Shown: positions 34,252 through 44,112, counted from the first letter of the stretch. The stretch is 64,000 bases of DNA from JAUIAI01 sp049680625 (GCA_049680625.1 JBAUID010000223.1:10862-74861); one strand, 5' to 3'. A program made the numbers and translations. The notes: generated by a model from the letters alone, not told the origin.

Positions 34252-34890
34252 TTACTGAACGATAAATTGAGAGAAATGGGCGGCAATGATGCGCTCAGGA
34301 TAGTGGCTCTTCGTCTCATGGCTCTCGAGACGAAATTCCGGATCTTCTTTTGCCATTTGCAGCACAAGCTTGCGCATGGCTTCGCTCTTTTTCTTCCGTT
34401 GTTCCGCTGTCATTACCGTTGGCGGTTCTTTACCTGAAAGAATGGCGTTTGTTGCATTGATCATTTCTGAAGCGAGGTCTTTCTTGCCCTGGCTCGACAA
34501 TACTTCTTTGCTTGTCTTTGACGTCAGAATCATCAGGATTGCATTGCGTATTGCCGGGGCTACGGCCTCTAATTGGGCTTCGATGCCTGGGTTGGCCAAT
34601 TCAAGAACAATTTTCGCCTGACCAAAACGATCCTGCTCTTCGTCGCGTAAATTAAACGTGAACGACTCCAGATTAACGAAAGTGCGTTTTGTCATATCAA
34701 CCTTGATCGGCTCTTCGATATGCGCTTTTTCCTTCTTCTCTTCACCTTCTGCGTTTTCTTCAGCTTTCTTCTGGCTCTGCATGTAGTACCAGCCGCCGCC
34801 ACCGGCCAGGGCCAGTACAACAACTACCCCAAGTATTAGTGGGAGTTTCCCTTTCTTTTTGGGCTCTTCTGCTTCTTTTTCGTCCGACAT
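34252..34890 (-). CDS. fliL: Flagellar basal body-associated protein FliL
   Basis: FliL is a single-pass inner-membrane protein that surrounds stators and affects torque. A basic N-terminus is followed by one helix (about 16-35) and a charged Lys/Glu linker. The periplasmic stomatin-like domain has VNLESFTFNL and FGQAKIVLELANPGIE. At 212 aa it is longer than E. coli FliL (154 aa), with an extra basic helical region (AEQRKKKSEAMRKLVLQMAK) near 155-180. It is 15 bp before fliM. Confidence 0.92.
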   Translation of the reverse strand: MSDEKEAEEPKKKGKLPLILGVVVVLALAGGGGWYYMQSQKKAEENAEGEEKKEKAHIEEPIKVDMTKRTFVNLESFTFNLRDEEQDRFGQAKIVLELANPGIEAQLEAVAPAIRNAILMILTSKTSKEVLSSQGKKDLASEMINATNAILSGKEPPTVMTAEQRKKKSEAMRKLVLQMAKEDPEFRLESHETKSHYPERIIAAHFSQFIVQ

Positions 34891-34971
34891 TGATTACTGC
34901 TCCTTAACAGCTGACAAAACCAATGGTGACAAAGCTTTAGGCCGCTAAAGCCCGGATTAACGGTTGAAAAC

Positions 34972-36675
34972 TCAGGCTATTAGATCAACACCGCCCGCGG
35001 TGGAAGGACGGTTAGGCAGTGTTGGCTCTTCAGTGACCTCAGGAGAGGGCCTGACAGGCTGTGGGCGGTCTTCAGGCCGTGACTGCGCTGCCCTCTGATC
35101 CCGTGCCGAAGTTTGGTGCTCCTGGCGTGTGTGCTCACGTTCGTGTTGCTGGCTGTCCACATGAACATCTCTTAGCTCAAGGCCTTCCTGAGAAAACAGA
35201 TCGCGCAGATCTTCCAGGGTTGCTTCCAGAACAGCTCTGGTCTCAGCGTGGGCCGCCGCAATTTTCAGGTTGGCCTGTTGACCGTCCATACTCAGGTCGA
35301 CCTGAATAGGGCCAAGATCATCAGGCGATATTCGGATGCTCGCCTGCCCGCCGAGACCACGCGCCATGATCAGCACCCGTTCATGCAGCTGATCAAAAAA
35401 CTCGGCTGTACCCAATGGTGCATCGATGAATTCTGAGTAAACCTGGTCAGGTGCGGGCGTCTGATCGGCGGCATGTGTTGCGGTCGCTCCTGGCGCCGCT
35501 GTGGTTTGCATCACCGGTGGAGCTCCGGTCGGCTGAATCGTATTGAAATCGCCAATTGCGGCAGGAATCTGAGGCGTAGTTGAGGCGCCAAGGGCGGCTG
35601 ACGGCTGATTCGATGCTGAATTGTTTGCGAACTTTTGACCGGAGTGGGCGGCGGATGTCGCTTGCATACGAGGGTCTGTTTTTGCTAATCGTTCGGGTTG
35701 ATGTTGTAAATCAGTACTGGCGTCCGCGGCATTGGTTGATTCCGACAGGTTAATGATTCCAGCCGTGGCCGGTTTGCCAGCCCCGAACCGGTGCGTTAAT
35801 GCACCGGGCTGCCCTGGTCCGACTGCGACAGTTTGCGGGTTAGTGGATGTTGACTGCAGTGCTGATGCGATTGCTCTGCGATCTGCGCTCAACGCTTGCT
35901 CAGGATTACTCAACCTGTTCGAATTTCCGCCAGAATTGTCGCCAACCAGGGCCGCGTCGGCCGCCTGGGTACTGCCTTGAGTCAGATCGAGGGCTGCACC
36001 AGACCCGGCTGTTGAGGCACTGGCATTACCGCTGGCACCTGCGACTTGTGCCCGGCCTGGCCCGTCTACCGGCAGTTTGGCGCTGCTGGCCGAAACCAAA
36101 TTCAATGACGCCTGCCCTGACCCGGCAGCCGTTGACAAGTGGGGCGTCGTTTTGGACAAACCGGTGCTTGTCTGACCCGCACTGGCAGCCGTCGGTGTCA
36201 CCTGGGTTGCCGGGTCAACTGAAGACGCCAGGTTACCGACGGACGCAGACGTTAATTGACCTTCAGGCACTGGCGTTCGACGGGTGCTTGCGTGCATGTG
36301 GTGAGCCTTCGCCAGCGACGATTCAGCGACCTTGGTTGCGTTTTTGGCCACCATCCAGGCGGTCTTTGTTGTCGAGACCAGTTGTTCCGAGGTTTTCGCC
36401 GCCCGGCTTTGGTGACGCATTAAGTCTTGCCTGACATCTATTGTCTGTGCCGAAACCAGCTCGGCTGCCGTTAAGGTGACGGGACCCTCGTCGGTCTCGG
36501 CTGCGATCGGGTCAGAAATATCCCCTGAGGTACTGGTTGCATTAAGTTTCATCAGTTTGCCGGCGAACAAACTGTCTGGCCCTGACGGCAATTTTGCCTT
36601 GGCTGGGCCGGTGGAGTTATTGGCGAATAGTAAAGCGGCCAATCCGCTATTTTGGCTGACATGGGTTGAAGGCAT
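34972..36675 (-). CDS. fliK: Flagellar hook-length control protein FliK
   Basis: FliK is secreted during hook growth and switches export specificity through FlhB. The 567-aa protein is mostly Ala/Ser/Thr/Gly/Gln-rich and disordered. The conserved Flg_hook domain lies near residues 420-505 (EFFDQLHERVLIMARGLGGQ, RISPDDLGPIQVDLSMDG, GLELRDVHVDS). A Gln/Arg/Glu-rich tail follows. FliK length varies widely, and this is on the long side. It sits 6 bp after fliJ. Confidence 0.9.
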   Translation of the reverse strand: MPSTHVSQNSGLAALLFANNSTGPAKAKLPSGPDSLFAGKLMKLNATSTSGDISDPIAAETDEGPVTLTAAELVSAQTIDVRQDLMRHQSRAAKTSEQLVSTTKTAWMVAKNATKVAESSLAKAHHMHASTRRTPVPEGQLTSASVGNLASSVDPATQVTPTAASAGQTSTGLSKTTPHLSTAAGSGQASLNLVSASSAKLPVDGPGRAQVAGASGNASASTAGSGAALDLTQGSTQAADAALVGDNSGGNSNRLSNPEQALSADRRAIASALQSTSTNPQTVAVGPGQPGALTHRFGAGKPATAGIINLSESTNAADASTDLQHQPERLAKTDPRMQATSAAHSGQKFANNSASNQPSAALGASTTPQIPAAIGDFNTIQPTGAPPVMQTTAAPGATATHAADQTPAPDQVYSEFIDAPLGTAEFFDQLHERVLIMARGLGGQASIRISPDDLGPIQVDLSMDGQQANLKIAAAHAETRAVLEATLEDLRDLFSQEGLELRDVHVDSQQHEREHTRQEHQTSARDQRAAQSRPEDRPQPVRPSPEVTEEPTLPNRPSTAGGVDLIA

Positions 36676-36681
36676 GGCTAG

Positions 36682-37149
36682 TTAGCTCCCTTGGGTATTG
36701 TTGTGGCCTGGCTTACGGGTGTAGCCCAATGCCGCGTTTTCGTCGCTGATTCGTTGCTCTGCACGACGCTGCTGCTCTTGCAGCTGCTCTTTACGGCGAT
36801 TCGCGAGTAGTTCGATTGCCAGTAGCTGGCGTTGCCGCGCCTGCAGCGCCTGGACGTTTGACTGATTGGTTTTATCCAGCCTTTCGGTCAACTCACCTTG
36901 CAGCTCGGTGGCGTGTACGAGTTTTTTTGAGAAACGGGTATGACTGATGACATCCTGGGTACCAATCGACTGATTGATCTGACTGCGACGCTCCTGCGCT
37001 TTTTGCTCAGCAAAGTCGAGCAGGCTCTGATGGGTCAGTCGGGCAGATTGCAATTCGCGTTCAGATCCCGAGGCCTGACTGGCTGCCTGGTCCCTGCTGA
37101 GGGTCGCACGTTCAACTAACAATTCGAGAATTTTTTCAGAAAGTGACAT
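36682..37149 (-). CDS. fliJ: Flagellar export chaperone FliJ
   Basis: The 155-residue protein is nearly all coiled coil, rich in Gln, Arg, Glu and Ala, as expected for FliJ, the central stalk of the FliI ATPase ring. Sequence conservation in this family is low, so the call rests on length, coiled-coil character and its position between fliI and fliK. Its ATG shares one base with the fliI stop. Confidence 0.88.
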   Translation of the reverse strand: MSLSEKILELLVERATLSRDQAASQASGSERELQSARLTHQSLLDFAEQKAQERRSQINQSIGTQDVISHTRFSKKLVHATELQGELTERLDKTNQSNVQALQARQRQLLAIELLANRRKEQLQEQQRRAEQRISDENAALGYTRKPGHNNTQGS

Positions 37150-38639
37150 CAGCTTGCCTCCGGTTCAGTTGACAAGTTGTCCTGGCTACCGCCCGGTCCT
37201 GTTCCGCCTGACATACCGGTCACCAGCCGGCCTGCGAGACGTTCAAGCGACCGGATCGATTGATCCATGGGCGCCGCAGATCGGGCATCCTGCTGGAGAA
37301 AACTATTCATTTCACTTTGATTCGCTAAAGCACTGTCTAATTGTGGGTCACTCCCGGCAACATATGCGCCGACTGACACCAGGTCTTTATTGCGGCGCAG
37401 ATGAGACCAGGCGGCTTTCACCCGCCTGGACTGCTCGAGCTGTTTGTCGTTGACCAGTGAGGCCATGACCCTCGAGATTGAGCGATCGATGTCAATGGCT
37501 GGATAGTGTCCGGACTCTGCGAGGGCGGGAGACAGAACTATATGGCCGTCGAGAAACGATCGGGCAGCATCCCCGACCGGATCGCCAACTTCGTCGCTAT
37601 CGACCAGTACGGTATAAAACGCGGTTATCGACCCTTCATTGCCCACCCCATTGCCGGCTCGCTCAATTATTTCAGGCATTTTTGCAAAGACCGACGGTGG
37701 GTAGCCCCGGGTCGCCGGCGGTTCACCGGCGGCCAGCGCTACTTCACGCATGGCCATGGCGTAGCGGGTCAAAGAGTCCATCATCAACAATACTTGCAGA
37801 CCCTGACTTCGATAATATTCGGCGACTGCGGTCGCATAGACAGCGGCTTGTATTTTCAGCAGTGGTGGTTCATCAGCTGGGGCGGTGATGACTGTTGCGC
37901 GTTGTCTTGCGGACGGTCCAAGCGTGTTTTCGATAAACTCACGGACTTCCCGACCGCGCTCCCCGATTAAGCCGACAACAATGACGTCAGCCTTTGTATG
38001 GGTCGCCATCATGCCCATCAGGACACTTTTCCCAACCCCTGCCTGTGCGAACAAGCCGAGTCGCTGGCCCTGACCCACGGTTAATAAACCGTTTATTGCC
38101 CGAACGCCAATATCCAGTGTTTTGTCAATTGGCTTCCGCTGCATCGCGTTAACCGGTCTTGCCCGGATGGGCTGCGACTCGCACTGACCCAGGGGGCCGA
38201 GCCCGTCAATCGGGACGCCTCGAGCGTCCAGAATCCGCCCCAGTAAACCGGGCCCAATTGGCAAATGTCTTGCCTGATCCGTTGATCGCCGCCAGGCATG
38301 AGACAATTGGTCAAGGCGCGGACGTTTGACCTCGGGTTCAACTGCACGAATTGTTGCGCCAGGAGAAATGCCGTCGACCGGGGTTGCGGGCATGAGTTGT
38401 AACTCGTCCCCGATGAATCCGACGACTTCTGCTTCAACGGTTGCTCCGTTGCTGCCCACCGATATTTTGCAGATACTGCCGACAGGTAATTTGAGGCCAG
38501 TAGCATGCACAATCATCCCAGTTGCCCGGGTCAGCGTTCCTTCGCGCAGTAACGGGTCACTTTGCGTGACTAACTTACTGACGTTAGACAGGAAGTTTTG
38601 CCATCGACCGGCGCGCTCGCCTGGTGAGTCAGACATCAT
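37149..38639 (-). CDS. fliI: Flagellum-specific ATP synthase FliI
   Basis: FliI is the hexameric export ATPase, homologous to F1-beta. Walker A is in LFAQAGVGKSVLMGMM, followed by VVGLIGERGREVREFI, the Walker B region QVLLMMDSLTRYAMA, and PPATRGYPPSVFA. I chose the ATG-ATG pair at 38639/38636 rather than a GTG at 38651, because GAGAG lies just before it and the protein then begins MMSDSPGERAGRW. The start lies inside the end of fliH. The length of 496 aa is slightly longer than average. Confidence 0.97.
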   Translation of the reverse strand: MMSDSPGERAGRWQNFLSNVSKLVTQSDPLLREGTLTRATGMIVHATGLKLPVGSICKISVGSNGATVEAEVVGFIGDELQLMPATPVDGISPGATIRAVEPEVKRPRLDQLSHAWRRSTDQARHLPIGPGLLGRILDARGVPIDGLGPLGQCESQPIRARPVNAMQRKPIDKTLDIGVRAINGLLTVGQGQRLGLFAQAGVGKSVLMGMMATHTKADVIVVGLIGERGREVREFIENTLGPSARQRATVITAPADEPPLLKIQAAVYATAVAEYYRSQGLQVLLMMDSLTRYAMAMREVALAAGEPPATRGYPPSVFAKMPEIIERAGNGVGNEGSITAFYTVLVDSDEVGDPVGDAARSFLDGHIVLSPALAESGHYPAIDIDRSISRVMASLVNDKQLEQSRRVKAAWSHLRRNKDLVSVGAYVAGSDPQLDSALANQSEMNSFLQQDARSAAPMDQSIRSLERLAGRLVTGMSGGTGPGGSQDNLSTEPEAS

Positions 38640-39303
38640 TGCTACTCTCACGCCCGATTCCGGCTAAAACACGTTGCCAGCGGGTGGCCAGTGTACCGTC
38701 GATGTTTGCATCAGCACTTTCGATTCGGCACCCGCCCGCCGTAATATCCGGGTCCGATATCAACGACAGACCAGATGCGATGCTTTGTTCGTTTACGGCT
38801 TTTTCAATCCACTGGAGGTCGCCGGGATTTATCCGCACTTTGATTTGTGTGACTGCTGCCGGCATCGACCGAAGGCATTCGTTAATCACTGAACATATTT
38901 TTTCAGGATGTTGCGACAGCTCATCGGCAACAATGGTTTTCGCCAGATTGACGGCTAAATCGACAACCTGGTCTGCCAGTTGATGCTCCATTTCGGTCAA
39001 TTCGCTACTGAACTGTGCGACTAGTTTTTCTAGTCGCTGTGCCACAAAGCCGCCAGCGGCGACAGCGGTTTGACGAAGTTCTTCTTCGGCTTGCGATCGT
39101 GCTTGTGCAAGGGCTTCTTCGAGACCGGCCTGACGTCCGCGTTCGAACGCTTCGCGGCTTTGTGCATCCATCCGGCGTTCACGTGGTTCTTCTCCTGTGT
39201 TTATATTGAGTTGCCCGATTGGCATTGGACGAACATCACCGACACGTCTGGCCGGGGTCACACGGGAGTTGCTGGTTCCGCGTTTCTCAGACGTATCCGT
39301 CAT
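38629..39303 (-). CDS. fliH: Flagellar export regulator FliH
   Basis: FliH binds FliI as a dimer and tethers it to the C-ring. The 224-aa protein has a polar N-terminus, a long Ala/Glu/Gln coiled coil (about 55-125) that includes the repeat-type AFERGRQAGLEEALAQA, and a V/A-ATPase-E-like C-terminal domain. The ATG at 39303 is preferred over one 21 bp upstream, as GGTGG precedes it. It starts within the last 17 bases of fliG and overlaps fliI. Confidence 0.92.
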   Translation of the reverse strand: MTDTSEKRGTSNSRVTPARRVGDVRPMPIGQLNINTGEEPRERRMDAQSREAFERGRQAGLEEALAQARSQAEEELRQTAVAAGGFVAQRLEKLVAQFSSELTEMEHQLADQVVDLAVNLAKTIVADELSQHPEKICSVINECLRSMPAAVTQIKVRINPGDLQWIEKAVNEQSIASGLSLISDPDITAGGCRIESADANIDGTLATRWQRVLAGIGRESSNDV

Positions 39304-40288
39304 CACCACCCGACCCCAATACAATCTGTCCTTCGTCGGCGAGGCGCTTCACCGATTTAAGAATTTCTTTCTGTTCGGATTCAACTTCAGAAACTTTTAC
39401 CGGGCCACGTGAATCAAGGTCTTCACGGAGCGATTCAGCAGCACGCTGGCTCATGTTCTTGAATATCTTTTCGCGAAGGTCTGGATCAGCGCCTTTGAGG
39501 GCGATGATCAGCGAATCGGTTTGTGCTTCCCGCAAGACCATTTGAATCGCCTTGTCATCAAGACTCATCAGATCAGAGAATACAAACATTTGATCGGATA
39601 TTTTCTCAGCTAATGCATCGTCTTTTTCCTGAATCCATGCGATGACTGTTTGCTCAGCGGCACTGCCCATAAAGTTTAGTATTTCGGCTGCGATTTTGGT
39701 GCCGCCCAATGATGTGCTGGCGTTACTGCGTGGCCCGCTAAGCAAGTCAGCAAGGACAGCATTCAGTTCGTTCATTGCTGCCGGTTGAATATCGCTAAGG
39801 GTCGAAATTCTCATCATAATTTCGCCGCGAATTTCTTCGGGTAATAGTCCAACAACGGCTGAGGCCTGAAGTGGCTCGAGATGAACCAGTACTGAGGCAA
39901 CTATCTGGGGGTGTTCGGATCGAAGCAAATCGGCAATCGCCGGGGCTGTCATCCAGCGCAGGTTTTCGATACCCGGGGTATCGGGTTCTTCGATAATTCG
40001 ATTCACCAGAATAGAGGCTTTATTCTCTCCCAGTGCGCGCGTCATTACCGAGCGAACGTAAGCGCCGGAGTCTTCAATCAGCAACGATGTCTTACCCATT
40101 TCATCGGCGAGGAGTTCCAGCACCCCGTTTATTTGGTCCTGACTGGCTACCTGGATATCTGCCATGGCGCGGCCGAGTGCTTCCGCCTCTTTCGGGGTCA
40201 GACGCCGTATGACCTCTGCGGCGGCTTCCTCTCCCAGGCTCATTAGCAAAATTGCGGCATCGGCAAGCCCGTCACGTTCTTCTGTCAC
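39287..40288 (-). CDS. fliG: Flagellar motor switch protein FliG
   Basis: FliG is the rotor protein that contacts stators. The 333-aa protein has the N-terminal FliF-binding domain (AAILLMSLGEEAAAEVI), the middle EHPQ motif in LLRSEHPQIVASVLVHL, and the C-terminal torque helix. Its charged residues lie in KGADPDLREKIFKNMSQRA and LREDLDSRGPVKVSEVE. The arrangement of Lys, Arg and Asp matches enterobacterial FliG. It overlaps fliF by 4 bp. Confidence 0.98.
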   Translation of the reverse strand: MTEERDGLADAAILLMSLGEEAAAEVIRRLTPKEAEALGRAMADIQVASQDQINGVLELLADEMGKTSLLIEDSGAYVRSVMTRALGENKASILVNRIIEEPDTPGIENLRWMTAPAIADLLRSEHPQIVASVLVHLEPLQASAVVGLLPEEIRGEIMMRISTLSDIQPAAMNELNAVLADLLSGPRSNASTSLGGTKIAAEILNFMGSAAEQTVIAWIQEKDDALAEKISDQMFVFSDLMSLDDKAIQMVLREAQTDSLIIALKGADPDLREKIFKNMSQRAAESLREDLDSRGPVKVSEVESEQKEILKSVKRLADEGQIVLGSGGDDGYV

Positions 40289-41931
40289 GACGCTTGTTCC
40301 TCCGGATCAGTAACCCAGGCTTTCACAACGTGCGCAACAGCTGCCGGGCTTTGACGCGCAATTTTTAAAATCTCTTCTGGTTCGTACGAGACAACCGCCG
40401 CCGCCGTCGGTGTGGGTAATTCGAGGTCGTCTTCGACAGCTTCGTTAATGGTTGATCCGGGTTTAGGGGGTGGGAGGGGTTCGGGGGGGGGTGGCGCCAT
40501 GTTTCGAATTGCCGGCCGGATAACCATGAGGATGGTTAGCAGACCCAGGAGAATCAAACCAAGGTGTTTCAAGACGCTTAGCACCAACGAAGTAACTTGT
40601 GAGTCTTTCCAGATTGGTGGTGGCTCAACATCAACAACAGTTTCCTCTGAGAACTGACTGTTCATGATGTTGATAGTGTCACCGCGGGCGTCCGCAAATC
40701 CAATAGCCTGTCTTACCAGGGCATTCATACTCTCCAGTTCCTGCGGTGTTAACGGGGTAAAAGTGACAACGCCAGCATCATCAACTGCCCGCCGATGGTT
40801 AACCACTACAGCAGCGCTAAGACGCTGAATTGTGCCGCTACCGTTTCGAGTTACCCGGATACTCTTGTCGACTTCGTAATTAACAACCGACTCCTGATTT
40901 CCGCTGGCACCGCCGTTTCCATCCTGGTTAGCGGCAGCCTGTGGGTTTTGTGCCGCACCATTAACCGGTGCAGTGGCCGGGTCTGGGGGTTGGTTTGTCA
41001 GTGCCCCTGGAATGCCGTTAGCTGCTGCGCCGGCACCACCGTTCTGAGCTCTGATCTGTTGACTGCGCACTGCGGCCGCCTGGTTGCCCTGATTTGGGCG
41101 ATAGGTTTCGTCTGTACTCTGGGTCTCCGTGAAATCGATCAGCGCGTTAACCTGGGCACGGACGTTACCGCGCCCGACTACCGGCTCAAGCAGTTCAACA
41201 ATGCGCTGGCTCAGGCGGGCCTCGACATTGTGTAAATAGGCAATCTGAGAAGCGTCTGGCGTGCCAGCAATATCCGTCTTTTGAGAAAGCAGCGTGCCGT
41301 CTTGGTCAATAACTGCGACGTCTTCGGGTCTTAGGCGCTCCAGCGATGAAGAAACCAGATGAACAATGCCGGCGGTCTGGCTCGAATTCAGGTAGCGGCC
41401 TGGATAAAGACGCAACATGACCGATGCGCTGGCCTGATTCTGATTGCGCAGGAACCCAGTACTGTTCGGAATCGCCAGATGCACCCTGGCTGATTCGACC
41501 GCTGCCAGAGACTCAATAGTCCGGGTCAGCTCTCCTTGTAGCCCGCGCTGGTAATTCAAGCGTTCCTGGAACTGTGTGACCCCAAAGCCCTGGTTGTCCA
41601 TCAACTCAAAACCAATGCTGGTGCCGCGGGGCAAACCTTCGGATGCCAGGCGCAAACGGGCGGAGTGAACACTTTTTGCCGGCACCAGTATGGCGTCGCC
41701 ACCCGCGGCGAATTTGTAGGGAATGTTCTGCTTAGTCAGCGAATCGATAATTACCCCGCCATCGCGATCAGACAGATTCGCAAACAAGACGGAGTACTCC
41801 GGTTCACGCAGATTCCCCGTTGATATCGTGATGACTGCGGTGAGGGCTAGGACGCCGGTGGCAAGCATGGCCCATGTTTTCATGGGAATGCTTGCGAGAT
41901 GATTAGGGGCAGCGTCGCTGCTTTCGGCCAT
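40285..41931 (-). CDS. fliF: Flagellar MS-ring protein FliF
   Basis: FliF forms the MS ring. The 548-aa protein has membrane helices at about 19-38 and 446-468 bracketing the large periplasmic part. The YscJ-like domain includes EYSVLFANLSDRDGGVII, LNYQRGLQGELTRTIESL and ARVHLAIPNSTGFLRN. A Gly/Ala/Asn/Gln-rich insert lies near 285-345. The C-terminal cytoplasmic tail binds FliG. It is the first gene of the minus-strand fliF-fliR operon and divergent from fliE. Confidence 0.97.
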   Translation of the reverse strand: MAESSDAAPNHLASIPMKTWAMLATGVLALTAVITISTGNLREPEYSVLFANLSDRDGGVIIDSLTKQNIPYKFAAGGDAILVPAKSVHSARLRLASEGLPRGTSIGFELMDNQGFGVTQFQERLNYQRGLQGELTRTIESLAAVESARVHLAIPNSTGFLRNQNQASASVMLRLYPGRYLNSSQTAGIVHLVSSSLERLRPEDVAVIDQDGTLLSQKTDIAGTPDASQIAYLHNVEARLSQRIVELLEPVVGRGNVRAQVNALIDFTETQSTDETYRPNQGNQAAAVRSQQIRAQNGGAGAAANGIPGALTNQPPDPATAPVNGAAQNPQAAANQDGNGGASGNQESVVNYEVDKSIRVTRNGSGTIQRLSAAVVVNHRRAVDDAGVVTFTPLTPQELESMNALVRQAIGFADARGDTINIMNSQFSEETVVDVEPPPIWKDSQVTSLVLSVLKHLGLILLGLLTILMVIRPAIRNMAPPPPEPLPPPKPGSTINEAVEDDLELPTPTAAAVVSYEPEEILKIARQSPAAVAHVVKAWVTDPEEQAS

Positions 41932-42102
41932 TCTTATTCTTCCAACTGCAAAAGTCTGGACTGCATTGTCCGGAAAACTTGAGCGTTAGAGCCTTCGAAA
42001 TAGGTGTGGCTTACCCAGCTTATTCAATTCTGAAATCCTACTGTCGCGAGGATAATGTCTCAGACAGCACGTGAAACGTGCCTTGGACCCGAAAAACACC
42101 AT

Positions 42103-42423
42103 ATGAACGTTAATTCACTGGATCAGATTAAAGCCGCCCTGGAGCTTGCCGCACGTCGGCCAGCCGGTGGAGCGTCAGTTAATCCCGTTCCCGTCAGTGA
42201 TAACGGCTTCGGTAATGCGTTAAAGAGCGCGCTGCAGCAGGTCAATGATCAGCAGATTCAGGCGGAAAAGTTGCAGCACGGGTTCTCGGCTGGTGATCCG
42301 GCAGTAGGCCTGGAACAGACGATGGTGGCAATGCAGAAAGCCCAGGTCTCGTTTCAGGCAGCATTAACAGTGCGTAATCGAATGCTGTCTGCCTACACAG
42401 AAATTATGAATATGCAGGTCTGA
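42103..42423 (+). CDS. fliE: Flagellar hook-basal body protein FliE
   Basis: FliE joins the MS ring and export gate to the rod. With the ATG at 42103 it has 106 aa, starting MNVNSLDQIKAALELAA, and ends with the family signature MQKAQVSFQAALTVRNRMLS followed by AYTEIMNMQV. The frame is open to an ATG at 42055 that has AGGAT close in front and would add 16 residues, so the start is uncertain. It is monocistronic, divergent from fliF and convergent with ycgR. Confidence 0.93.
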   Translation: MNVNSLDQIKAALELAARRPAGGASVNPVPVSDNGFGNALKSALQQVNDQQIQAEKLQHGFSAGDPAVGLEQTMVAMQKAQVSFQAALTVRNRMLSAYTEIMNMQV

Positions 42424-42442
42424 TAGTTGGGCGGATGTGCGG

Positions 42443-43207
42443 TCAGGCGATATCGATGTCGCGTAACCGTCTGTTGGCCCGTTCGACGTCAAGCACGTAG
42501 ACCTGCAGACGTCGACTGACAGGGCCAGGCAGTCGGTGAAATTCTGCACCGATTCTATAGCTGTCATGCCCCGCCTGAGTGCCTTTCATCTGAAAGATTG
42601 ATCGCACAATAAACGATACCGGTATCGGAACCTGCGGCCCGACTTCGAGCCGAGCATGCTCCACTGTGTCACCGACTTTTATACTGAGCTCGTTTTCTAT
42701 CAGTCGAAAAGAGACGCCAGTGGCGCTGAGATCAAGGATGTCGAGACTTCGCTCAGGTGTGCCACGCAAAACCACCTGGGCTGGCTCACCTATCGGCGGT
42801 CGGACACGGTAGGCATCGCGACGTTGGATTCTATACATCACATCTGGAAACCGGCATAACAATCGTGTTGCACCGTCAGATGTCTCAATCTGTTGAATAG
42901 GCGCAGAAAACTGGACTTTTACCTGATCGATAAACCCGACCACGGTAACTGCATCTTGTTTTTCCAGGAACGTTGTTCTTTCCCGATCCGTATTGAGATC
43001 GAAACAGAGTGTTGTGTCCGATACTTCGAGCAGGCGGCTGATGACAAACAGATTGACATCATTGTTGCTATATAGCGATATTAGTCCGCTAATCGATAAC
43101 AAGCTGTCCAACAGTTTTCTGATTCCGGTCTCGCTTGTCAGCTGGAAAGAACTCAGTTTCTCCAGATCGCGTTCCGGTAGATACAAGGGTCGGTCTTTCT
43201 GATCCAT
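42443..43207 (-). CDS. ycgR: YcgR-type c-di-GMP-binding flagellar brake
   Basis: The 254-aa protein has an N-terminal YcgR domain (residues 15-120) and a C-terminal PilZ domain. The c-di-GMP motifs are R130-x3-R134 in QRRDAYRVRPP and D159 in DLSATGVSF. In enterobacteria YcgR bound to c-di-GMP slows the motor at FliG or MotA. It ends the fliC-fliD-fliS-fliT operon, starting 5 bp after fliT, so it is probably made late with the filament genes. Confidence 0.93.
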   Translation of the reverse strand: MDQKDRPLYLPERDLEKLSSFQLTSETGIRKLLDSLLSISGLISLYSNNDVNLFVISRLLEVSDTTLCFDLNTDRERTTFLEKQDAVTVVGFIDQVKVQFSAPIQQIETSDGATRLLCRFPDVMYRIQRRDAYRVRPPIGEPAQVVLRGTPERSLDILDLSATGVSFRLIENELSIKVGDTVEHARLEVGPQVPIPVSFIVRSIFQMKGTQAGHDSYRIGAEFHRLPGPVSRRLQVYVLDVERANRRLRDIDIA

Positions 43208-43212
43208 AAGCG

Positions 43213-43551
43213 TTAGTCAAGGTCAATACTGATTGATGACAATGGATTTGTCATTCGAGACGATCGACGTGGAGAAAGAACATCGTCCATTTTTTTCACC
43301 CACGGATCGCGTAACTGTCTTATTTCGTCGTCAATTCGAATTAAGTCCGCCAAAATTTCACCGCGCTCGATCATTTGTTGTTCGTCCAATACATCAGACG
43401 CTTTCACTTTGCGCAGTCGATCAGTCATGCCGCCAATGGCAATTGCGGTTCGTGAGACATCACCCCACGCACTTTTATTGGCAAACTTCAGCATCTGTTG
43501 TGCCGCGCCATGAACGGCGCGATACTGGCCAATGAGAGAGTTTGAGTCCAT
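43213..43551 (-). CDS. fliT: FliT-like flagellar chaperone
   Basis: The 112-aa protein is mostly helical and begins MDSNSLIGQYRAVHGAAQQM, with a charged middle section (ERGEILADLIRIDDEIRQLR). FliT in enterobacteria is the FliD export chaperone and inhibits FlhDC. Family conservation is low, so the assignment relies on size, composition and its place directly after fliS, with a 1-base stop/start overlap. Confidence 0.7.
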   Translation of the reverse strand: MDSNSLIGQYRAVHGAAQQMLKFANKSAWGDVSRTAIAIGGMTDRLRKVKASDVLDEQQMIERGEILADLIRIDDEIRQLRDPWVKKMDDVLSPRRSSRMTNPLSSISIDLD

Positions 43552-43967
43552 TAGGCAGCAGCCACTTCGAGATCTAAAACCCGTTCGGCAATACCCGACC
43601 AGCCTTCGTGAATCTCGCCAATGAGTGATCTGACGTGTTCAATGATCTCGATCGAGTTCTTACAGTTGGCTTCCAGAAGCTGGCGTAAACAATAGTCGTA
43701 TATGCTGGCCAGTCGCTCTGCAAGTTCACCGGCTTGCGGGTTCAGCGAGGCTCTTAGCCCTTCGTCAATTATTCGAATTACCCGGGTAATTGATTCGCCC
43801 TTGAGGGCCGGGTTGTCCTCTTCTATTGCGGTAATTACCGTAACCAGTTGCGCGTCGGCTGCTTCGAATAGCATTTCGATAAGACGGTGCGATGACGCGC
43901 TATTGACGCTGGTTTCAATTGACACGTGCTGATAAAGCTGGGACGGATTATTTGCTGCGCCGAACAT
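43551..43967 (-). CDS. fliS: Flagellin chaperone FliS
   Basis: FliS binds the flagellin C-terminus and prevents premature assembly. The 138-aa helical-bundle protein has the family pattern YQHVSIETSVNSASSHRLIE, LFEAADAQLV, GLRASLNPQAGELAERLASI and YDYCLRQLLEAN. It lies 145 bp after fliD, and the gap has a T-rich run on the transcribed strand (about 44080). Confidence 0.95.
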   Translation of the reverse strand: MFGAANNPSQLYQHVSIETSVNSASSHRLIEMLFEAADAQLVTVITAIEEDNPALKGESITRVIRIIDEGLRASLNPQAGELAERLASIYDYCLRQLLEANCKNSIEIIEHVRSLIGEIHEGWSGIAERVLDLEVAAA

Positions 43968-44112
43968 GTTTTGAGTGCCTGATATTTAGAGGAGATACTC
44001 TCTATATCGACCTTCTCATGTGTGGCTTGAACCCGATAAAAGCCGGTGAAGGGCGGGCATTACCCCATTTGTCTGCCGTTAAAAAAACCCAGCCGGCAGG
44101 GTCATGCGTGGG

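Noticed and set aside
44025..44045. CCCGATAA as another sigma-28 -10 near fliS
   Set aside because: No TAAA-type -35 is found 11 bp upstream and the site points against the direction of the surrounding genes.
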